DNA of 15,942 bases from contig DATJJR010000026.1 of the NCBI GenBank assembly GCA_035492055.1, positions 1 through 15,942 on the forward strand. Reading direction: 5' to 3'. The stretch is from Ga0074130 sp035492055. GTDB taxonomy: Bacteria; Pseudomonadota; Gammaproteobacteria; Burkholderiales; Rhodocyclaceae. The position numbers and the translations under genes are program-made. A model generated the notes under the pieces. It saw only the letters and a program-made list of their open reading frames with translations, had not been told where the DNA came from and did no database searches. Shown here piece by piece: positions 7,282 through 13,349 of the stretch (positions are counted from its first letter, which is position 1; each line of letters begins with the position of its first letter).

Positions 7282-7499
7282 TGCATGTCGCGCATAACAC
7301 GCCCCCTCGAGTCCGCAACAAAAGTGGAATAGATGCAAAGCAAAGTGTTCCCGAATTCTGATTTCGCAGCACTTGGTGCCGCCATGCGCCCCCTTCGCAC
7401 AGGCCTTCGTTGTTGCTTGCAGTGCGGGGATCGGCGCCCCATTCACGTGATGCCCAGGCCCCAATCAAGTGCCCAATGACCCCATCAGAAACAAAATCC
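7282..7499. other. Intergenic region without recognised gene
   Basis: Between the chrA stop and the cold-shock promoter I see no supported gene, tRNA or strong terminator. A 94-residue minus-strand frame (7226-7510) runs through it into the end of chrA but has no ribosome site and looks like non-coding translation. A weak GGGG...CCCC pairing at 7426-7440 is the only structure seen. Confidence 0.5.
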
Positions 7500-7528
7500 T
7501 TGTAATTCAATGATTAACATGCCATACT
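7500..7528 (+). promoter_or_regulatory. Candidate sigma-70 promoter for cspA
   Basis: TTGTAA (7500-7505), a 17-base spacer and CATACT (7523-7528) each match four of six consensus positions at ideal spacing. A start near 7535 would give a leader of about 138 bases, in the range of the long 5' leaders known for cold-shock mRNAs. Confidence 0.45.
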
Positions 7529-7624
7529 CTGCGGAGCGATCTTCAAGTAGTAGTAGTGTTGCTTGGTTTTATCTCCCGCATTTCTGCGGAACATTCCCAT
7601 CCGCTCCCCGCTGTCTTGATGCTC

Positions 7625-7657
7625 GCCCCATTCGGGGCATGCCCCTTTTATATTTTT
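7625..7657 (+). promoter_or_regulatory. Overlapping leader hairpins followed by U-rich tract, cspA leader
   Basis: GCCCC (7625-7629) pairs with GGGGC (7634-7638) across ATTC, while the same GGGG (7634-7637) can instead pair with CCCC (7642-7645) across CATG. The two hairpins exclude each other. The second is directly followed by a T-rich tract and then the AGGAAG ribosome site at 7659-7664, so the layout resembles an intrinsic terminator or thermal switch in the leader. Confidence 0.4.
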
Positions 7658-7672
7658 TAGGAAGTTCAAGAC

Positions 7673-7879
7673 ATGGCAATTGGTACTGTTAAGTGGTTCA
7701 ACGACGCTAAGGGTTTCGGTTTCATCTCCCCGCAAGACGGTGGTGATGATCTCTTCGCCCATTTTTCTGCAATTCAAGGAAACGGCTTCAAGTCGCTGCA
7801 GGAAGGTCAACGCGTTACGTTTGATGTGACTGCCGGCCCGAAGGGCAATCAGGCATCCAACATTCGCGCAGCGGACTGA
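7673..7879 (+). CDS. cspA: Cold-shock protein, CspA family
   Basis: A 68-residue single cold-shock (OB-fold) domain protein that binds single-stranded RNA and DNA and keeps mRNA unfolded. Both nucleic-acid-binding motifs are intact: RNP1 as KGFGFI at residues 13-18 and RNP2 as DLFAHF at about 26-31. The length is typical. AGGAAG at 7659-7664 is eight bases before the ATG. It has a long leader with candidate switch hairpins and is followed by a strong terminator, so it is mainly a single-gene transcript, with infA starting 85 bp beyond its stop. Which csp paralogue this is, and whether it is cold-induced, cannot be read from the sequence. Confidence 0.97.
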   Translation: MAIGTVKWFNDAKGFGFISPQDGGDDLFAHFSAIQGNGFKSLQEGQRVTFDVTAGPKGNQASNIRAAD

Positions 7880-7915
7880 GTCGCCTCGCATGCACGGGCA
7901 ACCCCGTGTGCAAGC

Positions 7916-7945
7916 AAGCCCTGCGTATGCAGGGCTTTTTGTTTT
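7916..7945 (+). terminator. Rho-independent terminator after cspA
   Basis: AAGCCCTGC (7916-7924), loop GTAT and GCAGGGCTT (7929-7937) form a perfect nine-pair stem followed by TTT, G and TTTT. The tract ends 19 bases before the infA start, so infA either needs a promoter overlapping this hairpin or relies on read-through. Confidence 0.9.
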
Positions 7946-7964
7946 GATTGAATGGGAGTGATGC

Positions 7965-8222
7965 ATGGCCAAAGAAGAACTACTTGAAATGAATGGCGTT
8001 GTCACAGAGGTTCTGCCGGATTCGCGTTATCGCGTCACGCTCGATAACGGACATAACCTGGTTGCCTATAGCGCAGGAAAAATGCGCAAGCATCACATTC
8101 GCATTCTTGCAGGCGACAAGGTGTCCATCGAAATGTCGCCTTACGATTTGACCAAGGGCCGCATTACCTTCCGTCACATTGAAGGTCGTCCCTCCCCCGC
8201 TTTCGCGGCTCGTCGACAATAG
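7965..8222 (+). CDS. infA: Translation initiation factor IF-1 (second, longer type)
   Basis: An 85-residue S1/OB-fold protein beginning MAKEELLEMNGVVTEVLPDS and containing the hallmark GHNLVAYSAGKMRKHHIRIL and DLTKGRITFRH segments. IF-1 binds the ribosomal A site with IF-2 and IF-3 during initiation. The usual IF-1 of the ribosomal-protein cluster is 72 residues; this one has a C-terminal extension (EGRPSPAFAARRQ), typical of the additional infA of betaproteobacteria that lies by a csp gene. GGGAG at 7954-7958 precedes the ATG by six bases. The winged-helix gene begins eight bases after its stop. Confidence 0.95.
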   Translation: MAKEELLEMNGVVTEVLPDSRYRVTLDNGHNLVAYSAGKMRKHHIRILAGDKVSIEMSPYDLTKGRITFRHIEGRPSPAFAARRQ

Positions 8223-8230
8223 GTGAAGTC

Positions 8231-8473
8231 ATGACCACGGCAACTGTGTATGCGCATATAAAGCAGCACGGCCAGATTACCGATGTTGCACTCGCACAAG
8301 CGCTCGGCCTCAGCCTGCGCGCCACGCAAGGTGCATTGGAAGAACTGTCCGGCAGCGGACAGATCTTTTGTTGCACCGTCACGCGTTTTGTTGACGGCAA
8401 GGCAATTAACGAGACGCTGTGCAGGAATTCAGGCTTCGTTCCGCCCCCGCATCGGGGACGCAAGCCGAAGTAA
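8231..8473 (+). CDS. Small winged-helix (ArsR-like) DNA-binding protein
   Basis: An 80-residue protein whose first 60 residues read as a winged helix: helix pair ITDVALAQALGLSLRATQGAL, then a beta-wing GQIFCCTVTRFVDGK. The tail PPPHRGRKPK is strongly basic and resembles an AT-hook. Burkholderiales commonly carry a protein of this kind right after the csp / infA pair, often labelled ArsR-family regulator. There is no effector domain and no metal-binding cluster beyond CC in the wing, so it may be a nucleic-acid-binding accessory rather than a metal sensor. The AGGTGA ribosome site overlaps the infA stop, so the two are one operon. Confidence 0.75.
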   Translation: MTTATVYAHIKQHGQITDVALAQALGLSLRATQGALEELSGSGQIFCCTVTRFVDGKAINETLCRNSGFVPPPHRGRKPK

Positions 8474-8525
8474 CGGACTGACGGGCCAATCGCCCGATAG
8501 CTACATCACCTCCCAAATGGCTCGC

Positions 8526-8560
8526 CCTGTGCATGAATGATGCACAGGCGTTGTGACGCC
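8526..8560 (+). terminator. Tandem overlapping hairpins after the winged-helix gene
   Basis: CCTGTGCAT (8526-8534) pairs perfectly with ATGCACAGG (8540-8548) over a five-base loop. A second hairpin, GGCGT (8547-8551) with ACGCC (8556-8560), shares two bases with it. There is no T-tract, so this is either a weak or factor-assisted terminator or a 3' stabilising structure. Confidence 0.45.
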
Positions 8561-8766
8561 TCCCGCGCCCGCCTGCTGCAATCACCCAACGATGCCGCTT
8601 CGGCACGCAGCGATTGCCAGCGCTGGCCGAAATATTCATTTGCCTGCACAAAACGAAAGCGACGGCCAAGGTAGAAGACAGCCTTGCGTGCGCATCTCCG
8701 GCTAGACTGGCGCCAGCACTACAAGAAATCTTTTCCTTCTCGCAAAGACAGCAGACAATCAAGCCC

Positions 8767-9255
8767 ATGAGCGAATCAATCGGCCGGTCCTGCGATTCCT
8801 GTACAGCATGCTGCGATGGCTGGGTCAGCATGAACATTGGCGGCTGCGAGGTCTATCCCGGCAAGCCATGTCCCAACAGTACCGGCACGGGCTGCAAAGA
8901 CTATGCGAATCGCCCGGATGACCCATGCAGACAATTTCATTGCGCCTGGGTCACGAATGGAAGCCCGCTACCCGAATGGATGAAACCCAATCAAGCCGGC
9001 GTTCTTGTCTTGCTCGGCAAACATCAATGGCGTGGCATTCCCGTCGATGTGGCATTGCCTGTCGGCGCGAAGATACCCGAGCCTTCGTTGAACTGGATGC
9101 AGGCGTTTGTTCGTGATCACGGCCGGCTGCTGATTTACACCGAACCAATCCAGAGTCCGAATGGTTTTATGAAGCAGCAGCAAACATTCGCATACGGCCC
9201 GCCGGCATTCCAAGCCGAAATGTTGGCAAACCAACGCAACGGCAATCTGTGGTGA
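8767..9255 (+). CDS. YkgJ-type cysteine-cluster (zinc/iron-chelating) family protein
   Basis: A 162-residue soluble protein with an N-terminal CDSCTACCDGW (C-x2-C-x2-CC), then further cysteines in YPGKPCPNS, GTGCKDY, DPCRQFHC. These eight cysteines in the first half match the YkgJ/FliB-like cysteine-cluster family, thought to chelate zinc or an iron cluster; the exact function is unknown. The second half has no recognisable motif. The frame is open upstream to 8614, but the ATG at 8767 gives the usual family N-terminus; no strong ribosome site precedes it. It lies alone, followed by a weak hairpin and then the ohr locus. Confidence 0.8.
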   Translation: MSESIGRSCDSCTACCDGWVSMNIGGCEVYPGKPCPNSTGTGCKDYANRPDDPCRQFHCAWVTNGSPLPEWMKPNQAGVLVLLGKHQWRGIPVDVALPVGAKIPEPSLNWMQAFVRDHGRLLIYTEPIQSPNGFMKQQQTFAYGPPAFQAEMLANQRNGNLW

Positions 9256-9362
9256 CGCTTCCGATGTCGGCTTGCTTCGCCTGTTGCATACCCTCAATTG
9301 GATTTCAATCACATGCCACTGCAGGGTCCACGGTCGCGTGGTAGATGCTCAAACATTTGCCA

Positions 9363-9384
9363 GCATACGCATGTATGGCTTTTT
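9363..9384 (+). terminator. Weak terminator-like hairpin
   Basis: GCATAC (9363-9368) pairs with GTATG plus C (9373-9379, one bulged G) over GCAT, followed at once by five T. The stem is short, but the T-run makes it a plausible end for the Cys-cluster gene transcript. Confidence 0.35.
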
Positions 9385-9402
9385 AAAAGCTACAACCCGG
9401 AT

Positions 9403-9423
9403 TTATTTTTAATTTAAAAATAA
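9403..9423. repeat. AT-only 21-bp dyad upstream of ohrR
   Basis: TTATTTTTAA and TTAAAAATAA are exact inverted copies around one central T. It lies 40 bases upstream of the ohrR -35 element in a strongly AT-rich tract and could act as an UP-type element, a curved or silencer-bound stretch, or chance low complexity. Confidence 0.4.
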
Positions 9424-9462
9424 TTACTTAGATATATTTTTACTCGTCTGTTTAAAAATAGC

Positions 9463-9491
9463 TTGCAAATAAATAGCGCGCTATCTATTAT
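9463..9491 (+). promoter_or_regulatory. ohrR promoter with OhrR operator in the spacer
   Basis: TTGCAA (9463-9468), a 17-base spacer and TATTAT (9486-9491, five of six consensus) form a good sigma-70 promoter. The 12-bp perfect palindrome ATAGCGCGCTAT (9473-9484) fills the spacer, so a bound dimer would block RNA polymerase. The transcription start would fall at about 9497-9498, at the ATG itself. Confidence 0.7.
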
Positions 9492-9497
9492 CCGCTC

Positions 9498-9953
9498 ATG
9501 GCTGCAAAACAGAATACCTCCTCGCCGATGCTGCACCTTGATCAGCTGCTCTGCTTTTCGCTGTACTCGACTTCGCTGGCAATGAACAAGGTCTATCGCA
9601 AGCTGCTCAAGCAGCTTGGCGTGACTTATCCTCAGTATCTGGTCATGGTCGTATTGTGGGAACAGGATGCAATGACGGTCTCTGACATTGGTGGTCGACT
9701 GTTTCTGGATTCGGCCACGTTGACGCCGTTGTTGAAGCGTCTTGAAGTAATGGAGCTGATTACACGCACCCGTGCCGCCAGCGACGAACGCCAAGTCATC
9801 ATTGAATTGACTGGAAAAGGCAAGGCACTCAAGCGCAAGGCTGAAGCTGTACCGGAAGGCGTTCTGTGTGCTTCGCAATGCTCAGTGCAGGAGCTAGTCG
9901 GCATCAAGGCAAGTCTCGACGCACTACGGGAAAATTTGATGAAGGATGTATGA
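9498..9953 (+). CDS. ohrR: MarR-family organic-hydroperoxide sensor and repressor OhrR
   Basis: A 151-residue MarR-type winged-helix repressor. LDQLLCFSLYS places the reactive peroxidatic cysteine at C19, and C124 lies 105 residues later, the same separation as the C22/C127 pair of Xanthomonas OhrR, so this is the two-cysteine type that forms an intersubunit disulfide on oxidation (C128 is also present). The DNA-binding part is SDIGGRLFLDSATLTPLLKRLE with the wing RTRAASDERQVIIEL. Organic hydroperoxide oxidises C19 and releases DNA. There is no Shine-Dalgarno; the promoter position predicts a leaderless mRNA from ATG 9498. Met11 is a less likely start. It is followed 144 bp later by ohr on the same strand. 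Confidence 0.96.
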   Translation: MAAKQNTSSPMLHLDQLLCFSLYSTSLAMNKVYRKLLKQLGVTYPQYLVMVVLWEQDAMTVSDIGGRLFLDSATLTPLLKRLEVMELITRTRAASDERQVIIELTGKGKALKRKAEAVPEGVLCASQCSVQELVGIKASLDALRENLMKDV

Positions 9954-9967
9954 GCGTTTTTCAACAA

Positions 9968-9994
9968 CAAATAAGTAGTGTGCTATTTAATAGC
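9968..9994 (+). promoter_or_regulatory. OhrR operator upstream of ohr
   Basis: The tract 9968-9989 matches the ohrR promoter tract 9466-9487 at 18 of 22 positions, with the core TAGTGTGCTA in place of TAGCGCGCTA. It also overlaps a second dyad, GCTATT-T-AATAGC (9982-9994). It lies 104 to 130 bases upstream of the ohr start; -35 and -10 elements here are not clear. Confidence 0.65.
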
Positions 9995-10097
9995 GAGAAC
10001 GTTAAATAACAGTAGCAGAAGAACGTAATCGATGGCGCCGGGATGCGGCAACCGAACGCCATTCATGTTTTGCCGCAAACCTATCAGGAGAAACATC

Positions 10098-10523
10098 ATG
10101 TCCATCGAAAAAGTCCTCTATCGTGCTACAGCCAAGGCCACTGGCGGCCGTGACGGTCGCGCCGTCTCTTCCGACAACGTGCTCGACGTGCGTTTGACCA
10201 CACCGCGTGAACTCGGCGGTGCAGGTGGTGAAGGCACCAACCCCGAACAACTTTTCGCGGCCGGCTATTCGGCTTGCTTCCTCGGCGCGATCAAATTCGT
10301 TGCCGCTCAGGAAAAGATCAAGCTGCCGGACGATGTGAACATTCAAGGCACCGTCGGTATCGGTGTCATTCCGACCGGTTTTGGCATCGAAGCGGAATTG
10401 CGCATCTCTCTGCCAGGTCTGTCACGTGACGTGGCGCAAGCGCTTGTCGACAAGGCGCATATCGTCTGCCCGTACTCGAATGCCACGCGCGGCAACATCG
10501 ACGTGACGCTGACACTCGTCTGA
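10098..10523 (+). CDS. ohr: Organic hydroperoxide resistance protein (thiol peroxidase)
   Basis: A 141-residue OsmC/Ohr-family peroxidase that reduces organic and fatty-acid hydroperoxides using two cysteines re-reduced by lipoylated proteins. Catalytic residues are all present: C60 in YSACF, C124 in HIVCPYSNATRGN, R18 and E50, each one position below the classic Xylella C61, C125, R19 and E51. The C-terminal NATRGNIDVTL is the Ohr signature. The start at 10098 is fixed by CAGGAG at 10085-10090; a longer frame from 10032 lacks support. It is regulated by the upstream OhrR through the operator at 9968-9994. Confidence 0.98.
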   Translation: MSIEKVLYRATAKATGGRDGRAVSSDNVLDVRLTTPRELGGAGGEGTNPEQLFAAGYSACFLGAIKFVAAQEKIKLPDDVNIQGTVGIGVIPTGFGIEAELRISLPGLSRDVAQALVDKAHIVCPYSNATRGNIDVTLTLV

Positions 10524-10631
10524 CGTAAAGCCGACGCTGCACGCAGAGAGGTGAAGGTGCAACCGACCTTCACAAATGTGTCCGCGGCGGCGATAACTTG
10601 AGCCATCAACTAAAGGTTGAACTCACTCAAG

Positions 10632-10668
10632 GAAAGCCCGGTGCAGAATGTACCGGGCTTTCTTATTT
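10632..10668 (+). terminator. Rho-independent terminator after ohr
   Basis: GAAAGCCCGGT (10632-10642) and ACCGGGCTTTC (10652-10662) are exact inverted copies, an 11-pair stem over a nine-base loop, running into TTATTTT. It lies about 110 bases past the ohr stop. Confidence 0.85.
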
Positions 10669-10714
10669 TCAGCGAGGAACACCTGTGTCGATTTCGAAAA
10701 AATTTCCGCGATGC

Positions 10715-10742
10715 GGGAATAAGCATGTCACCGTCGCGTCTA
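10715..10742 (+). promoter_or_regulatory. Candidate ECF-type promoter upstream of the sigma / anti-sigma operon
   Basis: GGGAATAA (10715-10722), 14 bases, then CGTCTA (10737-10742). A GGAA-type -35 with a CGTC-type -10 is common for ECF sigma factors, and such operons usually autoregulate. It is single-copy in this window, so this is inference. It would give a leader of about 100 bases before GTG 10847. Confidence 0.4.
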
Positions 10743-10846
10743 CGTAAACAGGCAGAACTTCTCGGCAATCGAATGCGTCAACTTCATTCATCCCCGCCCC
10801 TTCTGCCCGACACACTGACACACAGCAAGGTAAAGTCGGCCTCATC

Positions 10847-11383
10847 GTGAAAGACCTCATCCAGCAGATCGAACCACTGATTCCTGCGTTCCGACGCTAC
10901 GCACGGGCGTTGCTCAGGAATGCAGAACTCGCCGACGATCTTGTACAGGACTGCCTGGAACGTATTGTCAGCCGTTGGCCGCAGCGCCGCGACGCTGACG
11001 ATACGCGTCAGTGGGCATTCGCCATCCTGCACAACCTGGCGATCGACGTCATGCGCCGGCGCACGCGCCGCGGCATTCATCTTGCACTCGACGAACTGGA
11101 AGAGCATGAGATGGCCGTACCCGCGCAACAGGAAGATCGCCTGCGACACGCCGATCTCATGCGTGCATTGGATGCACTGCCACAGGATCAACGTGCTGTT
11201 GTGCTGCTGATATCCATCGAAGACATGAGCTATGCCGACGTCGCCAGGACGCTGGATATTCCGATCGGTACCGTCATGTCTCGACTTTCGCGCGGACGCG
11301 AACGTCTGCAACGTGTATTGGATGATGGATCGATTGCACGCGTATCCACCGTGCAAGCAACGCCGCTAAGGAGAATGAAGTAG
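10847..11383 (+). CDS. ECF-type RNA polymerase sigma factor with cognate anti-sigma
   Basis: A 178-residue ECF sigma factor. Region 2 covers about residues 15-75 (LLRNAELADDLVQDCLERI, then WAFAILHNLAIDVMRRRTRR); region 4 covers about 105-158 (ALPQDQRAVVLLISIEDMSYADVA, then IPIGTVMSRLSRGRERL). Start is GTG 10847; upstream AAGG is distant, so the start is the least certain part, though alignment to sigma regions fits. Its TAG stop directly abuts the ATG of the anti-sigma gene, the standard sigma / anti-sigma operon. Release from the membrane-bound partner would free it; the inducing signal is not visible. Confidence 0.94.
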   Translation: MKDLIQQIEPLIPAFRRYARALLRNAELADDLVQDCLERIVSRWPQRRDADDTRQWAFAILHNLAIDVMRRRTRRGIHLALDELEEHEMAVPAQQEDRLRHADLMRALDALPQDQRAVVLLISIEDMSYADVARTLDIPIGTVMSRLSRGRERLQRVLDDGSIARVSTVQATPLRRMK

Positions 11384-12181
11384 ATGGCTACCGACAACCA
11401 TCGCCATGGCGCAGTCCTGGAAGACGATCTGCATGCGTTCGTGGATGAGTTGCTCACCGACGATCGCCGAAAAGAAGTTCAGGATTATCTCGATCGTCAT
11501 CCGGATGCAGCCGCATTGGTTGCACGTCTGCGTTCACAGCGACAGACGTTGCGCAACGCATTTGCTCATATTGCCGATGAACCGGTACCGTCGCGACTAA
11601 ATGTGCAAAACATCGTCGACGGCCGCCATTCATCAGCCGAATCCGTCCGTCGCTGGAAAATTGCTGCGGCCATCACATTGGCCCTGGGGCTCGGTAGTAC
11701 CGGCGGCTGGTTTGCGCGTGGCGCTGCCGAATCCCCCGTTGCCGGTGTTAGTGCACTATCACGCGAAGCCGGCGCCAACTATGCGACCTACGCTTTCGAT
11801 ACCGAACGGCCCGTCGAAATTGATGGCAACCACAAAGCACAGCTCGTCAGTTGGGTCTCGACGCGCCTGCAACGTCACGTGCCCGTACCCGATCTGGCGC
11901 AGGCTGGTTATCGCCTCGTCGGCGGGCGATTGGTGGCAACGGAACATGGGCCAGCCGCATTGTTTCTCTATGACGACCATCAAGGCACCCGTCTCGCGGT
12001 GATGGTGCGCAAAATGACTGTCCAGCCTGATACCCCGACCATGCAGCGCAATGAAGGGCCGTTCGACGGCTATTCCTGGGCGGACAAGGGGCTTGGCTAC
12101 AGCCTCGTGGGCAATGACCGTCCCGCCAGCTTGCATTCGCTGGCAGACGAAGTCCGGCGGCAGGCTCGACTGTCACTCTAG
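11384..12181 (+). CDS. Membrane-anchored anti-sigma factor
   Basis: A 265-residue protein. The cytoplasmic N-terminus has the anti-sigma pattern DDLHAFVDELLTDDRRKEVQ followed by YLDRHPDAAALVARL (about 14-50). A single transmembrane helix spans about 92-110 after RRW, leaving a periplasmic domain of about 150 residues (YATYAFDTERPVEID, AGYRLVGGRLVATEHGPAALFLYDD, WADKGLGYSLVG). No cysteine is seen, so it is not a zinc-binding ZAS-type anti-sigma. AAGGAG at 11368-11373 is ten bases upstream of the ATG, inside the sigma gene. It probably holds the preceding sigma factor at the inner membrane until a periplasmic signal acts. Confidence 0.88.
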   Translation: MATDNHRHGAVLEDDLHAFVDELLTDDRRKEVQDYLDRHPDAAALVARLRSQRQTLRNAFAHIADEPVPSRLNVQNIVDGRHSSAESVRRWKIAAAITLALGLGSTGGWFARGAAESPVAGVSALSREAGANYATYAFDTERPVEIDGNHKAQLVSWVSTRLQRHVPVPDLAQAGYRLVGGRLVATEHGPAALFLYDDHQGTRLAVMVRKMTVQPDTPTMQRNEGPFDGYSWADKGLGYSLVGNDRPASLHSLADEVRRQARLSL

Positions 12182-12225
12182 CGACAACGCAAAGTCGAAC
12201 TAAACATCCGTTGAATGGGTGTCAA

Positions 12226-12252
12226 TGTCACAACGACGGTCGCTATTCCGTC
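12226..12252 (+). promoter_or_regulatory. ECF41-type promoter upstream of the ECF41 sigma gene
   Basis: TGTCACA (12226-12232), exactly 16 bases, then CGTC (12249-12252). This is the published ECF41 promoter signature. It lies 31 bases upstream of the ATG at 12284, so the sigma factor probably activates its own gene. Confidence 0.85.
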
Positions 12253-12283
12253 ATGATCACAGGATCAACGGAAGGTGAACGCC

Positions 12284-13240
12284 ATGACGCAAGACCTGTT
12301 AAGCCCTGCTGAGCGCGCCCGCCGCTACGATGCAGAACATGCACGTCGACTGCGCGCGCTGGCCTATCGCATGCTCGGCTCGCGCGCCGAGGCCGAAGAT
12401 ATCGTGCAGGAAACCTGGCTGCGCTGGGCCGAAGTGGATGAAAGCGGCATCGACAATCCCGGCGCCTATCTATCGCGGCTCGCTACCAATCTGTGCCTCG
12501 ACAAGCTCGGTTCCGCCGCGGCACGGCGCGAGCAATACGTCGGCGTATGGCTGCCGGAACCTTTGCTCGAAGATGAAATCCTCTTCGGCTGGGCACCCAG
12601 CCCGGAACGGCAGGCCGAGTTTGCGCAGGATGTGTCGGTGGCCTTCATGCTGGCACTGGAACGATTGTCACCGCTGGAGCGCGCAGCATTCTTATTGCAT
12701 GACGTGTTCGATCTCGAATACGACGAGATCGGCCGCCATCTCGACCGCAATGCAGATACTTGCCGCCAACTGGTCAGCCGCGCCCGGCGCAATGTCAAGG
12801 CCGACTATGCACGCCGTGAAGTCGCGGAAGAGGAACGCCAGCGCCTGATCTCCGCTTTTGCCGATGCCATCCGCACCCAGGACATGACGGCGCTGACACA
12901 GGCCCTGGTTGAAGATGCCGTCATGCTGGCCGACGGCGGCGGCAAGGCCAAATCAATTTCACGCCCGCTACGCGGCAGCATCGGCATTGCCAAGGCCTTG
13001 ATCGGCTGGGCCAAGCTGGAACACAACCACGGCTGGCGTATCGAGCCGGCCATGGTAAATGGCCTGCCCGGCTGCCTGATCCTCGACGACCATCAGGGCG
13101 GTGCGCTCGTGCAAACCGTGGCCTTGGCATCTGCGGCTGATGATAGTGGCCGTATTGCCGCCATCTACATCCAGCGCAATCCCGACAAGCTCACTGCCCT
13201 GGCACAGCGCTTGGGTATTCCCGTCACCGTTGCGCACTGA
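12284..13240 (+). CDS. ECF41-group sigma factor with fused C-terminal SnoaL-like regulatory domain
   Basis: A 318-residue sigma factor. Residues 1-175 hold sigma regions 2 (RALAYRMLGSRAEAEDIVQETWLRW) and 4 (ALERLSPLERAAFLLHDVFDLEYDEIG); residues about 185-318 are a SnoaL/NTF2-like domain. All three diagnostic ECF41 motifs are present: WLPEP at 89-93, DGGGK at 217-221 and NPDKL at 299-303. ECF41 proteins lack a separate anti-sigma; the fused tail tunes activity. I use ATG 12284, with GAAGG at 12271-12275 eight bases away; GTG 12275 is an alternative. The partner CMD gene starts 109 bp after the stop, and both genes carry the ECF41 promoter element. Confidence 0.96.
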   Translation: MTQDLLSPAERARRYDAEHARRLRALAYRMLGSRAEAEDIVQETWLRWAEVDESGIDNPGAYLSRLATNLCLDKLGSAAARREQYVGVWLPEPLLEDEILFGWAPSPERQAEFAQDVSVAFMLALERLSPLERAAFLLHDVFDLEYDEIGRHLDRNADTCRQLVSRARRNVKADYARREVAEEERQRLISAFADAIRTQDMTALTQALVEDAVMLADGGGKAKSISRPLRGSIGIAKALIGWAKLEHNHGWRIEPAMVNGLPGCLILDDHQGGALVQTVALASAADDSGRIAAIYIQRNPDKLTALAQRLGIPVTVAH

Positions 13241-13256
13241 GTTTTTTATCTCAACA

Positions 13257-13283
13257 TGTCACAACATGCTGCCCTATGTCGTC
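13257..13283 (+). promoter_or_regulatory. ECF41-type promoter upstream of the CMD-family gene
   Basis: TGTCACA (13257-13263), exactly 16 bases, then CGTC (13280-13283), identical in both boxes and spacing to the element upstream of the sigma gene. It lies 66 bases before the ATG at 13350 and marks this gene as the direct target. Confidence 0.88.
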
Positions 13284-13349
13284 TTGTAGGTGTACCTGCG
13301 CTTATCGCAGGCTCATTTGTATAACTTACAAACCGACAAGGACAAAGAC

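Larger units (their letters stand above)
10524..10846. other. ohr to ECF intergenic region
   Basis: No gene is supported here. It holds a hairpin (GTGAAGGT at 10551-10558 with ACCTTCAC at 10566-10573) just after ohr, a strong terminator at 10632-10668 and a candidate ECF-type promoter at 10715-10742. A 77-residue frame starting at 10617 runs through the terminator and is rejected. Confidence 0.6.

Noticed and set aside
7226..7510. 94-residue minus-strand ORF in the gap after chrA
   Set aside because: It overlaps the end of chrA, has no ribosome site at its start, and the second half looks like random translation. A real small gene cannot be excluded but is not supported.
7514..8005. 163-residue minus-strand ORF antisense to cspA and its leader
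   Set aside because: It crosses the cspA gene and terminator in antisense, with no ribosome site and no recognisable motif.
8000..8026. A third ECF41-like element, TGTCACA-N16-CGCG
   Set aside because: The -10 box has one mismatch and the site lies inside the infA coding region with the following gene far away; likely chance.
10617..10850. 77-residue plus ORF between ohr and the ECF sigma gene
   Set aside because: It runs through a strong terminator hairpin and a candidate promoter, and has low-complexity, non-conserved-looking composition.
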